A stretch of DNA of 25,826 nt. Source: JAHECW01 sp964641415. GTDB lineage: Bacteria; Acidobacteriota; Thermoanaerobaculia; Thermoanaerobaculales; Sulfomarinibacteraceae. Shown piece after piece: positions 1-7,540 of this stretch (within the stretch, counting starts at the first letter, position 1; each line of letters begins with the position of its first letter). The stretch covers positions 1 through 25,826 of the forward strand of contig CAZXMW010000046.1 of the NCBI GenBank assembly GCA_964641415.1, given 5' to 3'. The translations under genes were made by a program, and so were the position numbers. The notes beneath the pieces are model-generated. The model made no database searches. It was not told the DNA's origin and was given only the letters and a program-made list of their open reading frames with translations.

Positions 1-55
<55 letters not shown>

Positions 56-79
56 CTGCGACAGCCTCCGCCATCGGAC

Positions 80-112
80 AAAAAACCGGCCGCGGCGGAG
101 GCCGCGGCCGGT
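80..112 (-). terminator. Rho-independent terminator of pruA
   Basis: Bases 85-96 and 101-112 form a perfect 12-bp GC-rich stem with a 4-base loop (97-100). Read on the minus strand the stem is followed by six T (complement of 80-85). It starts about 20 bases past the pruA stop, so it fits an intrinsic terminator for pruA. Confidence 0.9.
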
Positions 113-133
113 GGATGGCGATGGAGCTGACAG

Positions 134-1765
134 CTACTCTTCACCCATGAACGGATACCCGAAGTGTTTCGGCGGAATAAAGTTCTCCTTGACCGTCCGC
201 TGCGAGGTCCACCGGACGAGGTTGAGGTAGGAGCCCGCCTTGTCGTTGGTGCCCGACGCGCGGGAGCCGCCGAACGGCTGCTGGCCGACCACGGCGCCGG
301 TCGGCTTGTCGTTGAGGTAGAAGTTGCCGGCCGCATGGCGCAGGGCCGCCGCCATCCTGACCGCCGCGACCCGGTCGTCGGCGAAGATCGCGCCGGTCAG
401 GGCGTAGGGGCTGGTGGTATCGCACAGCTCGAGGGTTTCGTCGAGCTCGGCGTCGTCGTAGACGTAGACGGTGAGCACCGGTCCGAAGATTTCCTCCTCC
501 ATGAGCTTGAAGCGCGGGTCGGTGGTCTGGACCACGGTCGGGTGGACGTAGTAGCCCTCGGAGTCGTCGGAGATGCCGCCGATGAGGATCTCGGCATCCG
601 AGGAGCTCTTGGCGTACTCGATGTACTCCACGTGGTCGTTGTAGGCGCTCTTGTCGATCACGGCGTTGAAGAAGTTCCGGAAGTCGGTGGGCGGACCGAT
701 CCTGATCTCCTCGATCTGATCGAGCAGCAGCTGCTTGGTCCGCGGCCACAGCGATTTCGGGATGTACGCGCGCGACGCCGCCGAGCACTTCTGGCCCTGG
801 TACTCGAAGGCGCCTCGGACGAGCGCAGCCGCAAGCGCCTCGGCATCGGCCGAGGCGTGGGCGAAGACGAAGTCCTTGCCGCCGGTTTCGCCGACGATGC
901 GTGGATAGGTCCTGTAGGTCGCGATGTTGTGGCCGATGGTCTGCCACATCTGGTGGAAGACCGCGGTCGAGCCGGTGAAGTGGATCCCGGACAGCTGCGG
1001 GCTCGCCATCACCGGGTTGCCGACCTGGCCGCCCGAGCCGGGGATGAAGTTGATGACCCCGTCGGGAAATCCGGCGGCTTTGAACAGCCGCATCAGCTGC
1101 CAGGCGGTGAACACCGCCGACGATGCCGGTTTCCAGAGCACGGTGTTGCCCATGAGCGCCGGTGCCGTCGGCAGGTTGCCGGCGATCGACGCGAAGTTGA
1201 AGGGCGTCACCGCGAAGACGAAGCCCTCGAGGGCGCGGTACTCCACGTAGTCCCAGTGGCCGAGCGCCGACTCCGGCTGCTGCGAGTAGATGAAGCGCAT
1301 GTAGTGCGGGTTGAAGCGGAAGAAGTCGATGAGCTCGCACGCCGAGTCGATCTCTGCCTGGAAGACCGTTTTTGACTGATTGAGCATGCACGCGGCGTTG
1401 AGCGTGTCGCGCCACGGTCCGGCGAGGAGCTCGGCGGCCTTGAGCAGGACCGCCGCGCGGTCTTCCCACGGAACCTCAGACCACTCGCGCCAGGCCTTCT
1501 GCGAAGCCTCGATGGCCTGCTGCACCTCGGCCTCGCCGGCCTTGTGGTAGACGCCGAGAACGTGATGGTGATCGTGCGGGCACACCGCCCTGGCCGTGTT
1601 GCCGGTGTGAACCTCGCGACCGCCGATGATGAGCGGGATCTCGATCTCCTGGCTCAGCATCTCTTCGAGCGTGGCCTTGAGGGAGGCCTTCTCCGGAGCG
1701 CCCGGAGCGTAGGCGCGGACCGGTTCGTTGACGGGGGGCGGGATCGGGACGAGTCCATTCGGCAT
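134..1765 (-). CDS. pruA: L-glutamate gamma-semialdehyde dehydrogenase (P5C dehydrogenase)
   Basis: NAD-dependent aldehyde dehydrogenase that oxidises glutamate semialdehyde/P5C to glutamate, the second step of proline breakdown. Visible are PFN at 188-190, the FTGST turn of the NAD-binding fold (~263-267), the general-base Glu293 in GETGGK and the catalytic Cys327 in GQKCS. The length (543 aa) and an N-terminal extension rich in prolines fit the stand-alone type of P5CDH known from eukaryotes and Bacteroidetes, not the PutA fusion type. The start is supported by GGAGG a few bases upstream. There is no proline dehydrogenase gene next to it in the window. It is transcribed alone, away from the cysteine desulfurase gene, and ends at a strong terminator. 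Confidence 0.95.
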   Translation of the reverse strand: MPNGLVPIPPPVNEPVRAYAPGAPEKASLKATLEEMLSQEIEIPLIIGGREVHTGNTARAVCPHDHHHVLGVYHKAGEAEVQQAIEASQKAWREWSEVPWEDRAAVLLKAAELLAGPWRDTLNAACMLNQSKTVFQAEIDSACELIDFFRFNPHYMRFIYSQQPESALGHWDYVEYRALEGFVFAVTPFNFASIAGNLPTAPALMGNTVLWKPASSAVFTAWQLMRLFKAAGFPDGVINFIPGSGGQVGNPVMASPQLSGIHFTGSTAVFHQMWQTIGHNIATYRTYPRIVGETGGKDFVFAHASADAEALAAALVRGAFEYQGQKCSAASRAYIPKSLWPRTKQLLLDQIEEIRIGPPTDFRNFFNAVIDKSAYNDHVEYIEYAKSSSDAEILIGGISDDSEGYYVHPTVVQTTDPRFKLMEEEIFGPVLTVYVYDDAELDETLELCDTTSPYALTGAIFADDRVAAVRMAAALRHAAGNFYLNDKPTGAVVGQQPFGGSRASGTNDKAGSYLNLVRWTSQRTVKENFIPPKHFGYPFMGEE

Positions 1766-1818
1766 GTCGACCTCCGAGGGCGTTGATTTCTGCAGGGCGC
1801 ATCGTGCGCCGAACAGGC

Positions 1819-1847
1819 ATCGTATCTGCCGTGTTTTTGTTCTGCAA
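1819..1847 (-). promoter_or_regulatory. Predicted sigma70-type promoter of pruA
   Basis: On the minus strand, TTGCAG (complement of 1842-1847) is followed after exactly 17 bases by TACGAT (complement of 1819-1824). Transcription would start near 1812, giving a leader of about 47 bases. The leader contains a small hairpin (1796-1801 with 1805-1810) and the GGAGG of pruA. Confidence 0.55.
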
Positions 1848-1853
1848 GTTCGA

Positions 1854-1890
1854 TTCTCGACCGCGGTCGTCGGACGACCGCGGTCGAGAA
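1854..1890. repeat. 37-bp perfect palindrome in a divergent promoter region
   Basis: Bases 1854-1871 are the exact reverse complement of 1873-1890, an 18-bp arm on each side of one central G. It sits between the predicted -35 of pruA and the TAGACT box of the cysteine desulfurase gene, where it would cover that gene's -35 zone. It could be an operator shared by both genes, or a cruciform/REP-like element. No T-run follows on either strand, so it is not a normal terminator. Confidence 0.85.
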
Positions 1891-1896
1891 AGAGTG

Positions 1897-1902
1897 TAGA
1901 CT
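1897..1902 (+). promoter_or_regulatory. -10-like box TAGACT before the cysteine desulfurase
   Basis: TAGACT lies 10 bases before the GTG start, with no clear Shine-Dalgarno between them except a weak AAGGG. This fits the short-leader arrangement seen at other genes in the window. Confidence 0.35.
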
Positions 1903-1912
1903 CGCAAGGGCT

Positions 1913-3088
1913 GTGGACAACTTCATTTACCTCGATTACAACGCGACCACGCCGACCGATCCCCGGGTGGCGGAGGCGATGGCCCCGTTTCTCACTGGTT
2001 TTTTCGGCAACCCGTCATCGGGACACCGGGCGGGACGCGAGGCCAAGGCTGCCGTCGAGGGGGCGCGGAAGCAGGTGGGCAGGTGTCTCGGGTGCTCCTT
2101 TGACGAGGTCGTTTTCACCTCGGGGGGTTCCGAGTCCGACAACCTCGCTCTGCGCGGCGTTGTCGCGGCCCGCGGCGGCGGCCACGTGGTCACTTCGGCC
2201 GTCGAGCACCCGGCGGTTCTCGAGACTGCACTCGCCATGGAGATGGAGGGCCTCATCCGGCTGACCGTGGTCGGGGTCGACGACCAGGGACGAGTCGATC
2301 CCGACGAGGTTGCATGGGCGCTCGCCGACGACACCGTGCTGGTGTCGATCATGCTCGCCAACAACGAGGTCGGGACCCTCGAGCCGATTTCCGAGATCGT
2401 GGCCCGGTGTCGCGAGCACGCGGTGCTCGTTCATACCGACGCCGCCCAGGCGGTGGGCAAGATTCCGGTCGACGTCGACTCGCTCGGCGTCGACCTGCTC
2501 ACGGTGGCGGGGCACAAGCTCTATGCGCCCAAGGGCATCGGTGCGCTGTACGTTCGCGACGGCGTCGCGATCGAGCCCCTGATCCGAGGTGCCGGACACG
2601 AGCGGCGATTGCGCGCCGGAACCGAGAACATCCTCGCGATCGTCGGTCTCGGCGCCGCCTTCGACCTGGTCGACGAGGAGGTCGAAGCCGAGGCCGGTCG
2701 CCTGGTCCGGCTCCGCGATCGCCTTCGCGACCTGCTCGCCGCCGCGGTTCCCGGTCTTGTCGAGCACGGCTCCGGTGCCGAGCGGCTGCCCAACACCCTG
2801 AGCGTCAGCTTTCCGGGGGCACGAGCCGGTGATCTGCTCGACGCCGTCGGTGACCGGCTCGCCGCTTCTGCCGGCGCCGCCTGCCACGGCCTCACGGTGC
2901 GGGTCTCCCACGTCCTCGCCGCCATGGGCGTGACGTCCGAGGCAGCCCGCGGCACGGTGCGATTCTCGGTCGGTCGGTTCACCACCGAGGACGAGGTCGA
3001 CCGGGGTTCGAAGATCATCTTGGCAGAGCGCGCCCTCGGCCGGTCCAGCGCAGGGGCTACCGGCGCGTTGAAGAACAACCCGGGGTGA
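1913..3088 (+). CDS. Cysteine desulfurase, NifS/IscS family
   Basis: PLP enzyme that takes sulfur from L-cysteine as a protein persulfide for Fe-S cluster assembly or tRNA/cofactor thiolation. The 391-aa protein starts with the family's LDYNATTP (residues 7-14). It has His100 in VEHP, the PLP Schiff-base Lys202 in AGHKLYAPKG and a candidate sulfur-carrying Cys324 in AGAACHG. The start is GTG. No iscU, nifU, sufE or mnmA gene is adjacent, so its acceptor cannot be read from context. The last ~20 residues, rich in Gly/Ala/Ser, are weakly conserved in appearance. Family membership is sure; the exact sub-type (NifS, IscS or a dedicated thiolation enzyme) is not. Confidence 0.9.
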   Translation: MDNFIYLDYNATTPTDPRVAEAMAPFLTGFFGNPSSGHRAGREAKAAVEGARKQVGRCLGCSFDEVVFTSGGSESDNLALRGVVAARGGGHVVTSAVEHPAVLETALAMEMEGLIRLTVVGVDDQGRVDPDEVAWALADDTVLVSIMLANNEVGTLEPISEIVARCREHAVLVHTDAAQAVGKIPVDVDSLGVDLLTVAGHKLYAPKGIGALYVRDGVAIEPLIRGAGHERRLRAGTENILAIVGLGAAFDLVDEEVEAEAGRLVRLRDRLRDLLAAAVPGLVEHGSGAERLPNTLSVSFPGARAGDLLDAVGDRLAASAGAACHGLTVRVSHVLAAMGVTSEAARGTVRFSVGRFTTEDEVDRGSKIILAERALGRSSAGATGALKNNPG

Positions 3089-3142
3089 CCATGCCGAATC
3101 AGCGTCCGGATCTGAAGCTGTTCCGGACACCCGTCTTCGCTT

Positions 3143-3480
3143 CCAGCTCCGCCGTGGCAGGCGAAAACGGAAACGGAAACGGATGCGGATACGGGTACGG
3201 GTACGGGTTCGGATTCGGTTGCGGATACGGCCACGGATACGGATACCCGGCTTCGCGTCCAGCTCCGCCGTGGCAGGCGAAAACGGAAACGGAAACGGAT
3301 GCGGGTACGGGTACGGGTACGGGTCGGATTCGGTTGCGGATACGGCCACGGATACGGATACCCGGCTTCGCGTCCAGCTCCGCCGTGGCAGGCGAAAACG
3401 GAAACGGAAACGGATGCGGGTACGGGTACGGGTACGGGTCGGATTCGGTTGCGGATACGGCCACGGATACGGCTACGGAA
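3143..3480. repeat. Three-copy ~116-bp tandem repeat with nested hexamers
   Basis: The motif CCAGCTCCGCCGTGGCAG starts at 3143, 3259 and 3374, so the periods are 116 and 115 bases. Each unit then carries GGAAAC, GGGTAC, GGATAC and GGATTC-type hexamers. Copies 2 and 3 share a one-base deletion (GGGTC for GGGTTC), so copy 3 probably arose from copy 2. The third copy ends in a degenerate tail near 3480. All frames through it are open and Gly/Tyr-rich or Arg-rich, but the one-base deletion shifts frame between copies, arguing against coding use. The whole gene-free stretch 3089-3524 is this array plus short flanks. Confidence 0.95.
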
Positions 3481-3512
3481 ACGGACTCGGACCCGGCACG
3501 GGCGCGGGCCGA

Positions 3513-3518
3513 TATACT
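3513..3518 (+). promoter_or_regulatory. -10 box TATACT placed for a leaderless mRNA
   Basis: TATACT ends 6 bases before the ATG at 3525. No Shine-Dalgarno fits between. With a usual 6-7 base gap from -10 to the start point, transcription would begin at or next to the A of the ATG. Confidence 0.55.
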
Positions 3519-3524
3519 CCAGCC

Positions 3525-4169
3525 ATGTCCCACCGATGTCCCTGGTGTCTCGAGCCGCTGGGTCTCGCACAGAGACGGGAGGCGGTGTGCCCGTACTGCG
3601 AGCGGCCCTTGTCGGGTCCCGGAGGCGAACCGAGCGAGCTCGATCTGCGTTATGACCGGATAGAGGCGCGGCAGCGGGCCCGTCTGAGGGAGGTGTTGCA
3701 ATGGGGTGTGCCTGCAGTCACGATCGGGGCGCTGTCGCTGTCGCTGCTGCACCTGGCCGGAGCGATGCTGGCGCCGCTCGTCGCGTTCGTTCACATCCTG
3801 GTGCTGCGCGCCTACCTGGTACGCGAGGCGCTCCGCTATCTGGGCCCGACTCGGAGGTTGTTGACCCGCTGGGTGTCCCGCTTCGCCTTGATCTGGCTCG
3901 GGCTTCCGGGATATGCGGCCATGGCGGTGCCGGTGGCCGGAGTCATAGCCGGCATCGCAACCTTCGTCGTCCTGACCGAGATCGTCCACGTCTACACCGG
4001 CTGGAGCCTGGCTCGCGAGCGGGCGCGCCAGCCGGTGCTGGCCTGGGAGACGGCCCTGCTCGTGACCCTCGCCGCAATCACGGCGATGGTCGTGATCGCC
4101 GTCGTGATCGGTGTCGCGATCCTCGGATGGTCGGCGGTCGCGCTGGTCGACTGGTTGCAGCCGGATTGA
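3525..4169 (+). CDS. Small membrane protein with N-terminal zinc ribbon
   Basis: Unrecognised 214-aa protein. Residues 5-25 hold CPWC and CPYC, two CxxC knuckles of a zinc ribbon, followed by a short charged linker. Four hydrophobic segments then span about residues 55-85, 120-155 and 175-205, ending in a tail with a Trp-rich helix. The frame stays open leftward into the tandem repeat, but the ATG at 3525 is the natural start because the zinc ribbon begins there and a TATACT box lies just before it. The next gene begins 10 bases after the stop and is also a zinc-ribbon membrane protein, which suggests a shared job at the membrane. I cannot name a function. Confidence 0.8.
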   Translation: MSHRCPWCLEPLGLAQRREAVCPYCERPLSGPGGEPSELDLRYDRIEARQRARLREVLQWGVPAVTIGALSLSLLHLAGAMLAPLVAFVHILVLRAYLVREALRYLGPTRRLLTRWVSRFALIWLGLPGYAAMAVPVAGVIAGIATFVVLTEIVHVYTGWSLARERARQPVLAWETALLVTLAAITAMVVIAVVIGVAILGWSAVALVDWLQPD

Positions 4170-4179
4170 GAGGAAACCG

Positions 4180-4821
4180 ATGGAAACCCTGATGACCTAC
4201 ATGGCGGCGTTCGGGCTGGCAACCGGGGCCGGCGCAAAGGCGTTCATCCCCATCCTCGCCCTCGCTGCCTTCCACTTTACGCCGTACTTCGAGCTCGCAG
4301 AGAGATTCTCGTGGATCGCCGACCCGGTGGTGATGACCGTTCTCGGCGTGCTGGTGGTGCTCGAGATCGTGGCCGACGCTCACCCCGATCTGGGCCGATA
4401 CTCGGACGTCGTTGGATATCTGCCGAAGATCGTCGCGGGTTTCATCGGCTTTGCCGCGGTCACCGGCAGCCTCGATCCCGACATCGCCCAGCTCGGCACG
4501 TCCGGCCTGCTGGGCGGCGCCACGGCGGGCGGTGTCCATTGGCTTCGCAACAAAATCCGCCGACCGTTCCGCGATGTCGCCGAGGATGTTCATGAGTCTG
4601 CGGGAAAGATCGCCGCGCTGTCCGAGGCCGGAGCCTCGGCGTCGCTGGCCGGTGCCGCCCTTGTCGCCCCGCCGCTGTCCATGGTGCTCGCGCTGGCCGT
4701 GGTCGGGAGCTCGGCTGTCGCCGCATTGCGAGTTGCCGGCAAACGGGCGCCCTGCATTCATTGCGGCGAGCCGATCCGGCCCGGTGCGCTGGTCTGTGTG
4801 CACTGCAAACGCGGGCAGTGA
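4180..4821 (+). CDS. DUF4126-type membrane protein with C-terminal zinc ribbon
   Basis: A 213-aa integral membrane protein. Its N-terminus (GLATGAGAKAFIPILAL, ~10-26) and the GG..AGG small-residue helices (~104-125) resemble the DUF4126 family, whose role is unknown. Hydrophobic segments lie near 5-30, 48-65, 85-103, 108-120 and 155-185. Unlike the plain family, it ends in CIHC and CVHC (about 192-210), a zinc ribbon at the very C-terminus. AGAGGA precedes the ATG at a good distance. It follows the 3525 gene by 10 bases and precedes the CarD-like gene by 70 bases. Confidence 0.75.
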   Translation: METLMTYMAAFGLATGAGAKAFIPILALAAFHFTPYFELAERFSWIADPVVMTVLGVLVVLEIVADAHPDLGRYSDVVGYLPKIVAGFIGFAAVTGSLDPDIAQLGTSGLLGGATAGGVHWLRNKIRRPFRDVAEDVHESAGKIAALSEAGASASLAGAALVAPPLSMVLALAVVGSSAVAALRVAGKRAPCIHCGEPIRPGALVCVHCKRGQ

Positions 4822-4860
4822 GCGCGCGGGTGCGGACACGGACTCGGGAGGTGGACGTGC

Positions 4861-4866
4861 TACGAT
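4861..4866 (+). promoter_or_regulatory. -10-like box TACGAT before the CarD-like gene
   Basis: TACGAT lies 25 bases before the GTG start at 4892, which also has a strong GAGGAGG ribosome binding site. This would give a leader of roughly 18-20 bases. No clear -35 is seen. Confidence 0.35.
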
Positions 4867-4891
4867 GGGACGTTCAGCTCGAGGAGGGTGT

Positions 4892-5395
4892 GTGGAGTTC
4901 AACGTCGGCGACAAGGTGGTGTATCCGAGCCAGGGCGTGTCCGTCGTCGAGAGCATCACCGACGAGGAGCTCGCCGGCTCGACGATGAGCTGCTACACAT
5001 TGCGTTTGTTGAGCACCGAGTCCAAGGTCATGGTACCGATCGTCAACTCGGAGCGGGTCGGTCTGCGGCCGTTGTCCGACGAGCCGGCCGTCAAGAGCGC
5101 GCTCGAGCGGCTGCGTTCCGGCGACGCAGACGGCAACGATGACTGGAAGGATCGGTACAGGGCCAATCTCGACCGGATCAAGACCGGCGATCTGGACGAA
5201 ATCGTCGACGTGCTGCGCTGTCTGGCGGATGTCGCGGGGCGAAAAACCCTGTCGTTTCGCGAGCGCAAGATGTACGACCACGCCCGGCAGTTGCTGGTGG
5301 TGGAGGTCGCGGTGGTCGAGGACCGGGATGTCGCCGAGGTCGAGCAGGAGATTGACAACGCCCTGGGTCAACCGGTCGAGCCGCTCGAGGAGTAG
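4892..5395 (+). CDS. carD: CarD-like/TRCF RNA-polymerase-interacting regulator
   Basis: The 167-aa protein begins EFNVGDKVVYPSQGVSVV, the typical opening of the CarD/TRCF RNA-polymerase-interacting domain (~1-65). The rest (~70-167) is the helical C-terminal domain that in CarD contacts promoter DNA; it contains the characteristic LSFRERKMYDHARQLL stretch (~117-132). CarD-type proteins bind the RNA polymerase beta subunit and stabilise open promoter complexes. I chose the GTG at 4892 because the domain starts there and GAGGAGG stands just before; the frame upstream is the shadow of the DUF4126 gene. It appears to have its own -10 box. Confidence 0.9.
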   Translation: MEFNVGDKVVYPSQGVSVVESITDEELAGSTMSCYTLRLLSTESKVMVPIVNSERVGLRPLSDEPAVKSALERLRSGDADGNDDWKDRYRANLDRIKTGDLDEIVDVLRCLADVAGRKTLSFRERKMYDHARQLLVVEVAVVEDRDVAEVEQEIDNALGQPVEPLEE

Positions 5396-5504
5396 AGCTC
5401 ACCGCCTCCGCGCGACCAAGGCCGCGATGGTCCGACGACCGGGCTCCGATCGCCGAGTTCACTCGACGCGTTGCGCCACCCGGTCCAATTCCAAGCGCCG
5501 ATGG

Positions 5505-5510
5505 TATCCT
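5505..5510 (+). promoter_or_regulatory. -10-like box TATCCT before the symporter gene
   Basis: TATCCT stands 27 bases before the ATG at 5538, and GGGAGG lies between them as ribosome binding site. No good -35 is visible upstream. It probably starts the symporter/secreted-protein pair. Confidence 0.4.
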
Positions 5511-5537
5511 CTTGCAGCTTCAGGGCCGGGAGGGTGA

Positions 5538-6794
5538 ATGACGAGCGACACGAGGACAGGACCCTGGTATCGGCAGCTCCACGCCCAGGTCGGGATCGCT
5601 TTGCTCGGGGGATTCGTGGTCGGCGTCGCCGCTCGGTTGCTGGCGCCGTACGGATTCCCGACCGAGAGCTTCGGAGAAGCTGTGGGTGTGGTCGGCGATC
5701 TCTTTCTGCGTCTGCTCAAGATGATCATCATCCCGCTCATCTTCACCTCGTTGGTGTGCGGCGTGTCGAGCCTCGGAGATGCTCGGAGCATCGGTCGGGT
5801 CGGGCTGCGCACGGTGCTCTACTACACCCTCAGCACGACCTTGGCGATCTCGGTCGGTCTGACCCTGGTCAACCTGTTCAAGCCGGGCAGATACCTCGAC
5901 ATCGGCGCCGGCGACAGCCTGCTCGAGGGGCTGTCCGCCACCTCTCAAAGCTTGCCGGAATTTTTCATGCGCATGGTGCCCGACAACGTGGTCGACGCCA
6001 TGGCGCGCGGCGACGTGCTGCCGGTGATCTTCTTCGCCATCCTGTTCGGGCTCTTCCTGGTCCGCCTCAACGGGCCGAACGTCGATGCCGTACACCGGCT
6101 GATGGAAGGCGCGCTCGAGGTCATCCAGGCGCTGACGCTGGCCATCGTCAAGCTCGCTCCCATCGGGATCTTCGCCTTGCTCGCACGGGAGGTCGTCCGG
6201 AGTGGACCCGAGCTCATTATGCGATTGCTGCCGTACTTCGCGACAGTCGGCGGCGGATTGCTCATCCATGCTCTGGTCACCTTGCCGCTGGTACTGATCT
6301 TCCTCGCCCGCCGCAACCCCTTCGGCTTCTTCCGGGCGGTGCTGCCCGCGGTCGCGACCGCTTTCTCCACCGCTTCGTCGTCGGCCACCCTCCCCTTGAG
6401 CATGGAGTGTGCCGAGAAGGAAGCGGAGATTCCGCGCGGGATCTCGAGCTTCGTGCTGCCTCTCGGGGCAACGGTCAACATGGACGGGACCGCGCTGTAC
6501 GAAGCGGTGGCGGCGCTCACCATCGCCCAGATGTACGGCGTCGGGCTCGGTCTGCCGGAACAGGCGCTGGTGCTGCTGACCGCGCTGCTCGCGTCGGTCG
6601 GTGCGGCGGGGATCCCCATGGCCGGGCTGGTCATGATGGTGGTGGTGCTCGAGGCCGTCGGTTTGCCCATCGAAGGCATCGCGACAATCATCGCGGTTGA
6701 CCGGGTGCTCGACATGATGCGCACCTCGACCAATGTCTGGAGCGATCTCGTCGGAACCGCGGTCATCGCTCGCTTCGAAGGGAGGACGTCGTGA
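5538..6794 (+). CDS. Dicarboxylate/amino acid:cation symporter (DAACS, GltP/GltT-like)
   Basis: A 418-aa elevator-type secondary transporter of the inner membrane. It shows the hairpin 1 serine motif SSSATLP (280-286), the NMDGT motif of TM7 (314-318), the hairpin 2 AGIPMAGLVM stretch (358-367) and the TM8 substrate site. By alignment from memory to archaeal GltPh, TM8 residues D388, D392, R395, N399 and D403 match the Na+/aspartate-binding set, and the Arg is the one that reads an acidic side chain. That favours glutamate/aspartate over neutral amino acids, driven by Na+ or H+. GGGAGG precedes the ATG. Its stop overlaps the GTG of the next gene by 4 bases, so the two are probably co-translated. 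Confidence 0.93.
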   Translation: MTSDTRTGPWYRQLHAQVGIALLGGFVVGVAARLLAPYGFPTESFGEAVGVVGDLFLRLLKMIIIPLIFTSLVCGVSSLGDARSIGRVGLRTVLYYTLSTTLAISVGLTLVNLFKPGRYLDIGAGDSLLEGLSATSQSLPEFFMRMVPDNVVDAMARGDVLPVIFFAILFGLFLVRLNGPNVDAVHRLMEGALEVIQALTLAIVKLAPIGIFALLAREVVRSGPELIMRLLPYFATVGGGLLIHALVTLPLVLIFLARRNPFGFFRAVLPAVATAFSTASSSATLPLSMECAEKEAEIPRGISSFVLPLGATVNMDGTALYEAVAALTIAQMYGVGLGLPEQALVLLTALLASVGAAGIPMAGLVMMVVVLEAVGLPIEGIATIIAVDRVLDMMRTSTNVWSDLVGTAVIARFEGRTS

Positions 6795-7492
6795 GGCACT
6801 CGTACCCGGCATGGTGTTTGGTGCTGGTCGCAGCCGCCGCGGTCATCGCACCGCCGGCCGCCGCGCAGGATCCGAGATCGATTGCGGCGGTGCACGCACG
6901 GCTGGTGGAAGACGGCGTGACCGAGCTCGAGCGTCAGACCGGTCTGCTTCGCGAGACTTGGGCCGTGGTTTCCTCGGGCGCCGGCGCTGTCGTCGAGGCC
7001 CACCGCCGAGGCGATGATCTCGACAGCCTTCGGCTGCGCGATTCTCAGCTCCAGCAGTTCGAGTCTCAGCTCATGATGCGGATCTTCGAGGTCCAGCGAG
7101 CCCGTCGCGACGTGCTGACTCACCTCGCGGTCGTCGAGGCCGCGGGCGGAGTTGCAGATCTGGCGGCAGAGACATCCGGCCTGCTCACCGGGCGGTGGAC
7201 CCTCAATGTCCAGCCGGACCTCGAGGGCACCGCATATCTGGTTCAGCAGGGCACGCTGGTCAGCGGGACCTATGAGCTTTCCGGCGGCTGGACCGGCTCG
7301 TTGCGCGGCACCCTGGTCGCCAACAAGGTCCGGCTCGAGCGGATCGACTCACAGCTCGGATTCGCCGCGATTTTCTACGGAGAGCTCAACATGAGCGGCG
7401 AGGAGTTGGTGATTCAGGGTCGGTGGGAAGCAACTCAGCTTGCCACCGGGATGCCGTCAGCGGGCGGCTGGCGAGCCGTTCAGGAGGACTGA
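6791..7492 (+). CDS. Secreted protein of unknown function
   Basis: A 233-aa protein not recognised as a named family. Residues 1-26 form a Sec signal peptide ending ...AAAQ/D. Residues ~30-130 are charged, probably helical/coiled and rich in Glu, Arg and Gln. Residues ~140-225 look like a small beta domain with alternating strands and several Gly-turns (for example GTLVSGTYELSG). The GTG start overlaps the symporter stop (GTGA) and has GGAGG before it. Co-translation with an amino acid symporter hints at a periplasmic role, but nothing in the sequence names it. Confidence 0.8.
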   Translation: MRHSYPAWCLVLVAAAAVIAPPAAAQDPRSIAAVHARLVEDGVTELERQTGLLRETWAVVSSGAGAVVEAHRRGDDLDSLRLRDSQLQQFESQLMMRIFEVQRARRDVLTHLAVVEAAGGVADLAAETSGLLTGRWTLNVQPDLEGTAYLVQQGTLVSGTYELSGGWTGSLRGTLVANKVRLERIDSQLGFAAIFYGELNMSGEELVIQGRWEATQLATGMPSAGGWRAVQED

Positions 7493-7540
7493 TCCGTCGC
7501 ACTGCGGCCGGGTTGCGGGGACGGACCAAGGAGTGGGAAG

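Noticed and set aside
3143..3480. CRISPR array or Gly/Tyr-rich repeat protein
   Set aside because: The units are ~116 bases with no unique spacers and no cas genes nearby. As protein, the one-base deletion in copies 2 and 3 shifts the frame, so no repeat protein is kept.
2015..3570. Long minus-strand open frames opposite the cysteine desulfurase and the tandem repeat
   Set aside because: They are antisense shadows of a clear gene and run into repeat DNA giving monotonous Arg/Pro/Tyr-rich text; GC-rich codon bias leaves such frames open by chance.
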